In this document: positions 7,014-14,973 of the stretch, in pieces
Numbering within the stretch: the stretch's first letter is position 1
How the letters are laid out: each line of letters opens with the position of its first letter
Program-made: the position numbers and the translations under genes
The notes under the pieces: generated by a model
The model's input: only the letters and a program-made list of their open reading frames with translations
Told to the model about the DNA's origin: nothing
The model's database searches: none
From: CAZIKB01 sp964539665
Lineage (GTDB): Bacteria > Zhuqueibacterota > Zhuqueibacteria > Oceanimicrobiales > Oceanimicrobiaceae
NCBI GenBank assembly: GCA_964539665.1
Contig: CAZIKB010000122.1
Coordinates: 1-18,900 of the forward strand
DNA length: 18,900 nt
Reading direction: 5' to 3'

Positions 7014-8573
7014 CTATTTCCAAACCTGTCCCAATCGTGCTAAAATACTCGCGTAAACCTCAATTCCATCCCACAAATTTTGAATGCGCAAGTTTTCATT
7101 TTCAGCATGTTGATTGTTGTCATGATTTACCATGGGAACAATTACGACCGGTGTATGTAAGACTTCGTCAAAGGTAGACAGGGGTAAACTACCTCCCAAA
7201 ATGGGCAGTTTGACAAAGGACTCACCAACCGTTTCTGCTACCACCTGCAGGAGGGCCTTTGATACCGGCAGTTCAATGGAAGTACTAATTGACGGATAAC
7301 CATCACCCCATTGCAGTCTTACGATTTTAGCATGCTGCCGGCGGATTTCAATGTCAGGTGAATCGTGGACAATATAAAAACCCTGATCGCGAATGTGAGC
7401 TTCCACGAGTTCTCTAACTCTTTTTAAAGTCTGATTCGGCACTAAACGGAAGCCGATCACGGAAGTCGCTTCGGTCTGGATGGCGTTTCTGGCAACTGCG
7501 CCGCCGGATTGAATATTGCGCACATTCAAGGCGGGCTGCATTATCAGTTCTTCAAGACGCTTGCCGCCGCCTTCACTCCAGGCAAGTCCAAGTTCATGCT
7601 TCAAGTCAGCGTCGATATTTGGGCTGCCAGCAATGGCCTGCCGCTCAGTTTCTGTCAATGGTCGAACGTCTTCATAAAAGCCTTCGATGAGGATTTTACC
7701 ATCCGTGTCTCTCATGCTGGCTAAAAGATGAGTGAGCAGCACAATCGGATTGGGCGCCCAGTTACCATAATGACCGCTATGTAGCGCACGAACCGGACCA
7801 TAGGTGGTCACTCGCACCCCTGTGACTCCGCGAGCCCCAAACGACACCTGCATGTTCCGCGTTTGGTGCACCGGGCCGTCACAAAACAGCCAGACATCGG
7901 CTTTCAACAAATTGGCGTATTTATTTAATATTGCTGATAAATGACGGGAGCCGGCTTCCTCTTCGCCTTCCAGGAAAAACTTGAGATTCACAGAAAGTGG
8001 AATCTTTGCAGCTTGCAGGGCATCGATAGCAGCTAACATCGCCACAATCGGACTTTTATCGTCGCTTGCAGAACGGGCAAAAATGCGCCATTCACCATCA
8101 ACGGGTGATTTCAAATCAGTGAGAGGGATTTCTTTACCCTCCAGTTTGTCACGTAAAGAAGGCTGCCACGGTTTAGAAGCCCAATTTTCAGGATTGACTG
8201 GCTGGCCGTCGTAATGCATGTAAACCACAATTGTTTTGTTTGCACCCGGGGCTTTCAACTCACCAAAAACTACAGGTGGGCTACCTTCGGCTTGTAGTAC
8301 CTGACTTTGAATTCCCCGCTTTTCCAGCATAGCCACCAGATGATTTACATTCTTTTGAATGTTTTCGGTATCGGAAACAACATTGGGAATGGCAAGCAGA
8401 TCAACCAGTTCGTTTAATATGGTAATCTCATTTTGTAAGCGATAATCTCGCACTTTTGAACGGATTGCTTGTGTATCAGATTTTTGAGCGTAAGTTTGTG
8501 TATATGAAATAAGGCAGGCGGTAAGCAGAACAATCCAATTCACAAACCAAACTTTAATAAAGTTACGTTTCAT
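7014..8573 (-). CDS. Exported M20 family metallopeptidase (dipeptidase-like)
   Basis: The 519-residue zinc peptidase belongs to family M20, nearest to the carnosinase/CNDP-like dipeptidases. Residues 8-29 form a signal peptide ending near TYAQ. A Cys at 20 in LTAC resembles a lipobox but lies inside the hydrophobic core, so soluble export is as likely as lipidation. Catalytic features are visible: YMHYDGQP (His120 metal, Asp122), ARSASDDK (Asp171 bridging), LEGEEEAGS (Glu205 general base, Glu206 metal), LFCDGP (Asp232) and the late HAENE (about His489). ALHSGH in the dimerisation domain matches the swapped catalytic His of dipeptidases. The ATG is preceded by GGGAGGA. Together with the two amidohydrolases it suggests peptide or amide scavenging. 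The leader contains a nested hairpin. Confidence 0.9.
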   Translation of the reverse strand: MKRNFIKVWFVNWIVLLTACLISYTQTYAQKSDTQAIRSKVRDYRLQNEITILNELVDLLAIPNVVSDTENIQKNVNHLVAMLEKRGIQSQVLQAEGSPPVVFGELKAPGANKTIVVYMHYDGQPVNPENWASKPWQPSLRDKLEGKEIPLTDLKSPVDGEWRIFARSASDDKSPIVAMLAAIDALQAAKIPLSVNLKFFLEGEEEAGSRHLSAILNKYANLLKADVWLFCDGPVHQTRNMQVSFGARGVTGVRVTTYGPVRALHSGHYGNWAPNPIVLLTHLLASMRDTDGKILIEGFYEDVRPLTETERQAIAGSPNIDADLKHELGLAWSEGGGKRLEELIMQPALNVRNIQSGGAVARNAIQTEATSVIGFRLVPNQTLKRVRELVEAHIRDQGFYIVHDSPDIEIRRQHAKIVRLQWGDGYPSISTSIELPVSKALLQVVAETVGESFVKLPILGGSLPLSTFDEVLHTPVVIVPMVNHDNNQHAENENLRIQNLWDGIEVYASILARLGQVWK

Positions 8574-8622
8574 TTCCTCCCTCTCGATATTGTTTTCGTT
8601 TAAGATGATGGGGTCTTTGTGG

Positions 8623-8664
8623 AAATTGATTTAGCCCTTTTCCTCGAGAGGATTAAATCAATTT
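8623..8664 (-). promoter_or_regulatory. Nested hairpin in the leader of the M20 gene
   Basis: Perfect 11-bp arms AAATTGATTTA (8623-8633) and TAAATCAATTT (8654-8664) enclose a 20-nt loop. The loop itself contains the dyad TCCTC-GA-GAGGA (8641-8652). The structure lies 50-91 nt upstream of the M20 start codon. It has no U-tract on the coding strand, so it is not a standard terminator; an RNA control element or operator is possible. Confidence 0.5.
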
Positions 8665-8770
8665 GAACAGATGCTAATTTAAACAAAAAACTTCTCTTTG
8701 TCAAGGAAAGTGGGTGGGATTTGGTACTATTTGCAATTGAGTGATACAATTAATCAATTTTATTTTTCTA

Positions 8771-8792
8771 TTTACTCAATACATTGAGTAAA
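8771..8792. promoter_or_regulatory. 22-bp palindrome between the cytoplasmic amidohydrolase and the M20 gene
   Basis: TTTACTCAAT-AC-ATTGAGTAAA has perfect 10-bp arms around 2 bp. The gap is too small for a stable RNA loop, which favours a site for a dimeric DNA-binding protein. It lies 31 bp past the stop of the 8824-10431 gene and about 200 bp upstream of the M20 start, so it most plausibly serves the M20 promoter. Confidence 0.5.
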
Positions 8793-8823
8793 CGGGAGAC
8801 ACTTACGCCTCATAAATCCAAAA

Positions 8824-10431
8824 CTAACTTTCAAACACAATTTTCCCGCCAACCACCGTCATCACAGCCTTCGTATTCAACATTTCTTTTGGCGGGACAT
8901 TGAAAATATCTTTATCCAGAACCACGAAATCAGCTAATTTGCCTGGAGAAAGGGTGCCTTTTTCGTGCTCGGTAAATTCAGCATATGCGCTGCCTGAAGT
9001 GTAGAATTCAATGGCTTGCTCCAGCGTGATTTTTTCCTCGGGAAACCAGCCTCCTGTCGGGCGGCCATCCGTGAATTCACGAGTCGCTGCGGCGTAGAGT
9101 CCCAGCATGGGATTTAAAGGCTCGACCGTCCAATCGGTGCCAAATGCGAGACGAGTGTTATTTTTCACAAAGGAATGAACCAGATAGGAGTGTTTGAGCC
9201 GGTCGCCGATACGCTTCTCGGCCCAACGCATATCATCAATATTGTGGGAAGGCTGAATACTGGCAACAACGCCAAGTTCTGCAAACCGGGATAAATCACT
9301 TGGCTGCACCACCTGCGCATGCTCGATACGATGACGGCTGTCACGTCTGCCATTACGTTTGATGGCCTCCTCGAAAGCATCTAATGCCCAGGTGTTTGCT
9401 TTGTCGCCGATAGCGTGGAGAGCAATTTGCAAGCCGTACGAATCGGCCTCGACCACCATTTGCACGAGATCTTCTTTGGTTTGTAGAGCCAGACCATTTG
9501 TTGTGGGATCATCTGTGTACGGCTCATAGAAAAGCGCTGATCTTGCTCCAAGCGCGCCATCGGCCATGACTTTTACGCCGCCGAACCTGAACCAGGTATT
9601 ACCAAAACTGTTTTGGATGCCAATTTCGCTGATTTGTTTACGAAAAGAAATAGGGCGATAAACACAAAGTCGAACTTTTAATTCGTCATTATTTAGCAAT
9701 TTTTGATAGGTTCGAAAATCGCCTGCACTGGCCATAATATCATGAATACTGGTGACACCTGAAGAGATGGCATGTTCTTGCGCGGCTTTCGCTGCAGCCA
9801 ACAGTTCACCAGTGGATGGCGCTGGGATAATTTGCTGCACAAGATTCATGGCATTATCGATCAGGATTCCAGTTGGTTCGCCAGTATTTGAATCACGTTC
9901 AATTGTACCGCCAAATGGATCGGGGGTGTCTTTATGAATGCCTGCCAGGCGCAGAGCAGCACTGTTTGCCAGGGCCATGTGCATGTCGATGCGATTTACG
10001 ATTACAGGATGATCCGGCGTAACGTCATCGATGAGTTCCTTGGTGGGCCATTTCTTTTCTCGCCAGGCTTCGTGGTCCCAGTCCCCGCCTTTGCTCCACT
10101 TCCCTCTTGGCAACTTTTCGACGAAATTTTTCATAATGCTTCGAAATTCCTGAGCATCCCGAGCCTGGCGCAAATCAATACCAAGCAGGTAAAATCCGCC
10201 GGTCATAAAATGAACATGTGCATCATTAAATCCCGGAAGGACGTACTTTCCCTGGAGGTCAATTATTTTGGAGTCTTCAGTAGTAAAGCGCTGAATCTCA
10301 CTATCATCTCCAATTGTGAGAATGCGTTCGCCTTGAGTCGCAATGGCGGTTACTTCTTTTTGGTGTTTTTCGCCAGTCCAGATTTTTCCGTTTATGTATG
10401 CTCTGGTGGTTAAGTGTTTTGGCTGATTCAT
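8824..10431 (-). CDS. Cytoplasmic amidohydrolase, YtcJ/Amidohydro_3 family
   Basis: This 535-residue metal-dependent hydrolase is of the same family as the 5086-6864 lipoprotein, but it starts directly with the catalytic fold (MNQPKHLTTRAYINGKIWTG) and has no signal peptide, so it acts inside the cell. Motifs are FNDAHVHF (His72, His74), the family loop GGTIERDSNTGEPTGIL (174-190), GGVKVMADGALG (Lys287, likely carboxylated), HAIGDKA (His339), EHAQV (His371) and FGTDWTVEP (Asp433). The C-terminus closes with GKLADFVVLDKD and VGGKIVF. AAGAGAAA about 6 nt upstream is a moderate ribosome binding site. It is divergent from the transporter gene across a 325-bp promoter region. A periplasmic/cytoplasmic pair of paralogues flanking an exported peptidase suggests successive steps on related substrates (inference). 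The exact substrate is unknown. Confidence 0.9.
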   Translation of the reverse strand: MNQPKHLTTRAYINGKIWTGEKHQKEVTAIATQGERILTIGDDSEIQRFTTEDSKIIDLQGKYVLPGFNDAHVHFMTGGFYLLGIDLRQARDAQEFRSIMKNFVEKLPRGKWSKGGDWDHEAWREKKWPTKELIDDVTPDHPVIVNRIDMHMALANSAALRLAGIHKDTPDPFGGTIERDSNTGEPTGILIDNAMNLVQQIIPAPSTGELLAAAKAAQEHAISSGVTSIHDIMASAGDFRTYQKLLNNDELKVRLCVYRPISFRKQISEIGIQNSFGNTWFRFGGVKVMADGALGARSALFYEPYTDDPTTNGLALQTKEDLVQMVVEADSYGLQIALHAIGDKANTWALDAFEEAIKRNGRRDSRHRIEHAQVVQPSDLSRFAELGVVASIQPSHNIDDMRWAEKRIGDRLKHSYLVHSFVKNNTRLAFGTDWTVEPLNPMLGLYAAATREFTDGRPTGGWFPEEKITLEQAIEFYTSGSAYAEFTEHEKGTLSPGKLADFVVLDKDIFNVPPKEMLNTKAVMTVVGGKIVFES

Positions 10432-10490
10432 GATAATTTCTCTTTTAGCAAGAATTAGTTGTTTTTTTCACTCAAGGCTCTACTGTTCTT

Positions 10491-10516
10491 TTGTTAACTT
10501 GTCTGACTGTTAACAA
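10491..10516. promoter_or_regulatory. Inverted repeat in the divergent intergenic region
   Basis: TTGTTAAC (10491-10498) and GTTAACAA (10509-10516) are perfect inverted arms around 10 bp, giving an 18-bp centre-to-centre spacing suited to a dimeric regulator. The dyad is 60 bp upstream of the minus-strand amidohydrolase start and 155 bp upstream of the promoter for the plus-strand transporter. Related AACAAT words follow at 10513-10541. Confidence 0.4.
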
Positions 10517-10670
10517 TACAACAATTAGACAATGTAACAATTATGAATAACTTCAACTAATTCATTCATAATTAAACATTTAACTATTTTATAAAAATAA
10601 ATGGAAAAATCAAGGTTTTAATCATAAATACTGACAGAATAGCACAATCATTTGACGTTTTAAAAACTAA

Positions 10671-10699
10671 TTGACAAAGTTTTGAGAGTTGTTTATATT
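10671..10699 (+). promoter_or_regulatory. Sigma-70 type promoter for the nucleotide transporter
   Basis: A -35 TTGACA (10671-10676), a 17-bp spacer and a -10 TATATT (10694-10699) point to transcription starting near 10706, about 50 nt before the transporter ATG at 10757. The -35 is perfect and the -10 matches 5 of 6. The same hexamers and spacing occur in front of rpoD. Confidence 0.65.
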
Positions 10700-10756
10700 A
10701 AAAATTATTAATGACGTAAATGCATAAAATACGATAATTGCCAGTTTAAGAAATAC

Positions 10757-13516
10757 ATGCGCAAATTGTTAAACAAAGCCATTGATATTCGGGAAGGCGA
10801 GGCTCAACGCACTTTGATAATGGCGGGCTATATATTTGTAATTATAGCTTCGCATAACATCTTAAAGCCGATGACCCGCGCTCTTTTTGTTTCAAGTAGA
10901 GGGCCGGACCAGTTACCTGTCATTTATATGATGCTGGCAGTGGTTGGCGGTATTGTGGTATTATTTTATTTAAGGCTTTCGAATAAGTTCCGGTTGGATC
11001 TATTAATCAATGGCACATCCGTTTTTTTTATAATCAATCTCCTGATATTTCGCTACTTTCTTGGCCTTCGTTTGAATTCAGCCATCCTGGATTATAGCCT
11101 TTATATTTGGGCCAGTATTTATGCTATTCTCACAACTTCACAGTTTTGGCTGCTGGCCAACTATTTATTCAATGCCCGGGAAGCCAAACGACTTTTCCCG
11201 GCAATAACCGCAAGCGCTATTCTGGGGGGTATATTAGGTGGTTACTTTACTCGTTTTATGGTCAAGATCATTGGAGGCACACCAAATCTTATTTTCTTCT
11301 GTATTGGTTTGATTGGCCTGGCAATAATGCTTATGAATTTGGCCTGGCGCTTACGGGAAAAATCGCATGAAAGCAAAAAGAGAATTCAATCACTCTCTGT
11401 ACCCGCTCAGTCTTTTAGAATTGTCGGGGAGATTCTGGCGCTGATTCGAAACTCACGACATCTGGCGTTTTTAGTTGGGATTGTGACATTTACATTTATT
11501 GTGGTTCAAATTGCAGATTTTCAGTTTACCACTTACGCCTTTGAGCAAAACACCGCTACCGACGATCTAGCCGGATTCCTCGGTTTTTGGGTGTCAACCT
11601 TAAGCATAATTGCGTTCGTATTTCAGGTGCTTTTTGCAAGTGCAATTATCAGACGATTCGGTGTAATCGCGACCATTCTTTTTCTACCGATTGCCCTGCT
11701 ACTAAGCTCTGTCTGGGCATTTTTGAGTTATGGTTTGATTTCTATTTTAACTATTAAAATTGGCGATGGCGCTTTTCGACACTCGATTAACAAAGTCGGG
11801 ACAGAGCTGCTTTATCTCCCAATTCCAACTGAAGTGAAAAAGAAAACCAAAGTTTTTGTGGATATGTTTGCCGACAGGTTTGCCCGGGGCATCGCTGGTT
11901 TGTTATTAATTATTTTTTATTCCTGGCTGGGATTAAGCATAGCACAAATCAGTCTGTTATCAATTGTTTTAATTTGCGTATGGTTAGGGCTGTCTTTTGC
12001 CACCTATCGGGAATATGTCAATTCTTTCAGACTAGCCTTGACCAAACGAACAATCGACGCTGACTTATTAACCGTTTCCATTAAAGATGAGAAGACTATT
12101 AACTCGCTCATCGAATCTTTGAAAAGCCCAAACGAACGTCAAATTGTATATGCTTTGCAATTGTTGGATTCCGTTGACGGCGTGGACCTCATCCCGCATT
12201 TGCAGCCTCTGCTGCAGAACAATTCACCAGAGGTGCGTCTTCTTACTTTACAACTAATAAACGATCGTGGTGACAGCAGTTTATTACCAGAAATTGAACC
12301 ATTATTGCATGATGATGAAGAAACCATCCGTCGTGAAGCTGTTTCTTTCTATGCCAGGTTTTCAAAAGATTCAACGGTCAATATGCTCCAGACCTGGTTG
12401 CACGATGAATATTGTGACATGCGAGGCGCCGCTTTATATTATGTAGCACAAAAGCCGGATTTGACCTCGAAATTGCTGCGACCTGAATTAATCCAGGCAT
12501 TTTTCAATGGGGGGAAAACAGGACGCGCTCAGATTGCGGATGCTCTCGGAGTTCTTCAGGATGTGAATTATCATCCTTATCTAAAGAAACTGCTTGAAGA
12601 TTCAGATCCAATGGTCAAGACTCGGGCAATTATAAGCGCCGGACAATCTAGCGCAATAGAGTTAGTTCCAACACTCATTCAAAATTTAGGCGACCGAAAT
12701 TATCGTAAGGTGTCCCGTGAAGCGTTGGCAGCTTATGGAGATATCGTAATTGAAAATTTATCTGTGAAATTAACAGAAAGGAGTGTGCCAATTGATGTGC
12801 GTTCGCGGATTCCGAACGTAGTTGGAGCTATAGGAAGCCAACATTCTGTTGAGGTACTTTTAGACAACCTGCTCCAATGCGAAGAATCACTGAGATATCA
12901 AATCATTAAAGCATTAAATAAGTTAAGAACGAGCTTCCCAAACCTCAACTTTGATAAACGAGTCGACCAGGCTTTAATCGATGAATTAAAAAAATATTTA
13001 CGTATCCAGGCTATTTTATACAGGACTGAACAAAAAAATGACTGTCCTGAACATAGCTTTGATTTACTCAGGCGGGCATTGCAGGAGCGACTGGATGATT
13101 ACCTTGAACGAATATTCCGTCTCCTGGGATTACGTTATCCTCCGCGCGATATTTATAACGCCTATACTGCAACGATTAGCACAAATCGTGAAATCCGGGC
13201 GAATGCAGTTGAGTTTTTAGACAATATTCTTTCGAATAACCTTAAACGCGTTTTGTTGTTGATCGTCGAAGATTTACCTATTGAACAGGTTTTACAGCAA
13301 GCAAATGGATTTTTAGAAGTAAATATCACAAATTATAAAGATGCACTGGAAAATTTAATGTCAGACAACGACGCCTGGCTTCGTTCCTGTGCACTGTATG
13401 AAGTTGGAAAATGTGGACTAATTGACGAGTTCCAGGCACAGGTTTTACAGGCAAAAGAAGAGCAAAATGCGCTGGTACAGGAAACCGCTGCTTTTGTGCT
13501 GAACAAGTTTGGATAA
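10757..13516 (+). CDS. ATP/ADP-translocase-like (Npt/TLC) transporter fused to HEAT repeats
   Basis: The first ~430 of 919 residues form a polytopic membrane domain with about 12 helices, like the NTP/NDP exchange (TLC/Npt) carriers. Fitting segments are HNILKPMTRALF near the start and SQFWLLANYLFNAREAKRLFP with the following GGILGGYF. From about 445 onward the protein is soluble and made of repeated helical pairs (LLQNNSPEVRLLTLQLINDRGD, LLHDDEETIRREAVSFYAR, LLEDSDPMVKTRAIISAG), typical HEAT repeats, with a further helical tail to the end. Known TLC carriers exchange ATP for ADP across membranes of intracellular bacteria and plastids; free-living bacteria have relatives with HEAT and cyclic-nucleotide domains whose substrates are not settled. 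A canonical promoter lies 50 nt upstream. A separate cNMP-like domain protein follows 184 bp downstream, where some relatives carry that domain fused. The ribosome binding site is weak (AAGAAA). Confidence 0.85.
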   Translation: MRKLLNKAIDIREGEAQRTLIMAGYIFVIIASHNILKPMTRALFVSSRGPDQLPVIYMMLAVVGGIVVLFYLRLSNKFRLDLLINGTSVFFIINLLIFRYFLGLRLNSAILDYSLYIWASIYAILTTSQFWLLANYLFNAREAKRLFPAITASAILGGILGGYFTRFMVKIIGGTPNLIFFCIGLIGLAIMLMNLAWRLREKSHESKKRIQSLSVPAQSFRIVGEILALIRNSRHLAFLVGIVTFTFIVVQIADFQFTTYAFEQNTATDDLAGFLGFWVSTLSIIAFVFQVLFASAIIRRFGVIATILFLPIALLLSSVWAFLSYGLISILTIKIGDGAFRHSINKVGTELLYLPIPTEVKKKTKVFVDMFADRFARGIAGLLLIIFYSWLGLSIAQISLLSIVLICVWLGLSFATYREYVNSFRLALTKRTIDADLLTVSIKDEKTINSLIESLKSPNERQIVYALQLLDSVDGVDLIPHLQPLLQNNSPEVRLLTLQLINDRGDSSLLPEIEPLLHDDEETIRREAVSFYARFSKDSTVNMLQTWLHDEYCDMRGAALYYVAQKPDLTSKLLRPELIQAFFNGGKTGRAQIADALGVLQDVNYHPYLKKLLEDSDPMVKTRAIISAGQSSAIELVPTLIQNLGDRNYRKVSREALAAYGDIVIENLSVKLTERSVPIDVRSRIPNVVGAIGSQHSVEVLLDNLLQCEESLRYQIIKALNKLRTSFPNLNFDKRVDQALIDELKKYLRIQAILYRTEQKNDCPEHSFDLLRRALQERLDDYLERIFRLLGLRYPPRDIYNAYTATISTNREIRANAVEFLDNILSNNLKRVLLLIVEDLPIEQVLQQANGFLEVNITNYKDALENLMSDNDAWLRSCALYEVGKCGLIDEFQAQVLQAKEEQNALVQETAAFVLNKFG

Positions 13517-13550
13517 AACAGAGAATGGGGAAGAAAGTAAAAGGATATAC

Positions 13551-13629
13551 GGGTATAGGTATATTGGGGCATAAGGATAGGTAGCCAAGCCGAAATCTTA
13601 TTTCCATATTTCCTTATACCTTATAACCC
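13551..13629. repeat. Imperfect inverted repeat between transporter and cNMP-domain genes
   Basis: The left arm GGGTATAGGTATA (13551-13563) pairs with TATACCTTATAACCC (13615-13629), with two single-base bulges. Weaker purine-rich pairing continues inward to about 13580 and 13600. The ends are GGG and CCC. It could be a leaky terminator-like structure or a short extragenic repeat. The T-run expected of an intrinsic terminator is missing. Confidence 0.35.
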
Positions 13630-13700
13630 TGTTGCCCATGTTATTCTTTACCGTAATGCTGTCAGGCTATTTTTAAACTTAAAGGTTCAGGTATAGAACA

Positions 13701-14123
13701 ATGTATTCTGTAATTGAAAAAGTTATTTTTTTACAAGATATTGATGTTTTTAAAGAAGTAAAAGTTGAGGATTTGACGTATCTTGCTGCCATTGCTGAGG
13801 AAGTGTCTTTTCTGCCCGGTTCTGATATTTACCGAGTCAACGAATCGCCGGATTCTTTATATCTGGTGATTAATGGGAAGGTTAAATTGCATCGCGATGA
13901 TCAGGAAATCAGTGTGTTAGGGCCAGGTGAGGCCATGGGAACGTGGGCTTTATTTGATAATAAGGCACGTGTTGCCACAGCCACAGCTCTGGAAGAAACA
14001 GATGCTCTCAGGATAGACAGGGATGATTTTTACGACTTGTTAGCTGATCACGTCCGAATTGCGGAAGCGGTTTTGAGATCGATGGCAAGACGATTGCGGG
14101 TTTTGGTAGAACATTACAATTAA
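13701..14123 (+). CDS. Stand-alone cyclic-nucleotide-binding-like domain protein
   Basis: The 140-residue protein is a single cNMP-binding (CRP-type) beta-roll with its C-terminal helix and nothing else. It has the N-terminal helix FKEVKVEDLTYLAAIAEEV, SLYLVINGKVKLHRDD (52-67), ISVLGPGEAMGTWALFDNKARVATATA (70-96) as the phosphate-binding cassette, and ALRIDRDDFYDLLADH (102-117). The cassette arginine (Arg90) is present. The glutamate that contacts the ribose in cAMP-binding members is replaced by Thr81 (GTWAL in place of GELAL), so cAMP binding is doubtful. There is no DNA-binding helix-turn-helix. It sits between the HEAT-fused transporter and a response regulator, so it probably gates or senses for that transporter (inference). 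Only a weak AAAGG precedes the ATG. Confidence 0.82.
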   Translation: MYSVIEKVIFLQDIDVFKEVKVEDLTYLAAIAEEVSFLPGSDIYRVNESPDSLYLVINGKVKLHRDDQEISVLGPGEAMGTWALFDNKARVATATALEETDALRIDRDDFYDLLADHVRIAEAVLRSMARRLRVLVEHYN

Positions 14124-14212
14124 TTCACCAGGGTGATGAAAATAATTCGTTTTATTTTAATAAAATTTATTTTGAATCTTACTACCGTACTTTTTGAATT
14201 GGGAGCAGTTTA

Positions 14213-14704
14213 ATGTCAAATAAATCAGAAGAAATGAATCAATCAAAAATTTTGCTACTTGATGATGAAGAAATGGTTATAACCAGTCTGCGATCGTTCC
14301 TGGAACTTACAACCAACTACGAAGTGGTGACGTTTACATCTCCTAATGCCGCTTTGGAATTTGTGAAAGAGAATGAAATAGATTTAGTGGTGTCCGATTA
14401 TCTTATGCCAGAGATGGATGGGATACAATTTCTGGCAAATGTGAAGGAAGTAAATCCGCAAGCCACACGAATAATCCTGACTGGTTACGCGGACAAAGAG
14501 AACGCTATTAAAGCTATCAATGATGTAGGATTATTCCAGTATATCGAAAAACCATGGGATAATGATAATTTAAAACTCATTATTCGCAATGGCCTGGAAA
14601 AACGAAAATTGATGCGAGTACTTGACAAAAAAGTGACTGAAATTCAGAAAGCATACGGTGATTTACAGGGGCTGCACCGGGAGATATTGAAAGCGTTTGC
14701 ATGA
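14213..14704 (+). CDS. Response regulator, receiver domain with helical tail
   Basis: The 163-residue protein has a full receiver domain at about 11-128: acidic pair Asp17/Asp18 (LLLDDEE), phosphoacceptor Asp62 (VVSDYLMPEMDG), Thr90 (ILTGYAD) and Lys113 (YIEKPW). The rest (129-163) is a charged helix, probably coiled coil, with no output domain. The receiver resembles those of RpfG/HD-GYP-type regulators, but the enzymatic part is absent, and the gene ends cleanly with TGA. GGGAG lies 8 nt before the ATG. No histidine kinase is nearby, so the partner is elsewhere. It follows the cNMP-domain gene by 89 bp and may form an operon with it and the transporter. Confidence 0.9.
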   Translation: MSNKSEEMNQSKILLLDDEEMVITSLRSFLELTTNYEVVTFTSPNAALEFVKENEIDLVVSDYLMPEMDGIQFLANVKEVNPQATRIILTGYADKENAIKAINDVGLFQYIEKPWDNDNLKLIIRNGLEKRKLMRVLDKKVTEIQKAYGDLQGLHREILKAFA

Positions 14705-14785
14705 TGTTCCAACAAATTATGATATATAATGATGGGTGAAAAAATTTACAAATAACCAAAGACATATTCGAATAAATTACAATTT

Positions 14786-14806
14786 CATATTATTGAAAAT
14801 AATATG
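14786..14806. terminator. AT-rich hairpin after the response regulator
   Basis: CATATTATT-GAA-AATAATATG has perfect 9-bp arms and a 3-nt loop, followed by TTTATATG, 82 bases past the response regulator stop. The stem is nearly all A-T and the T-run is short, so as an intrinsic terminator it would be weak; a protein site is the alternative. Confidence 0.35.
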
Positions 14807-14973
14807 TTTATATGTTGAGTCGTAAGGGTTTTTCTGTCATTCTTTAAGAATCTTTTCTGTACACGGCGAAAACTCTGCTTCGGTGTGAGCTTATATTTTG
14901 TACGCTAAAAAAATTCTTCCAGCCTGTTCCAAGTATTTTTCTGAGAATAAAAATTAGAATGTGACACATATTT

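Noticed and set aside
10757..13516. True parasite-type ATP/ADP translocase implying an intracellular lifestyle
   Set aside because: The HEAT fusion and the surrounding free-living gene set do not support this; related carriers occur in free-living bacteria.
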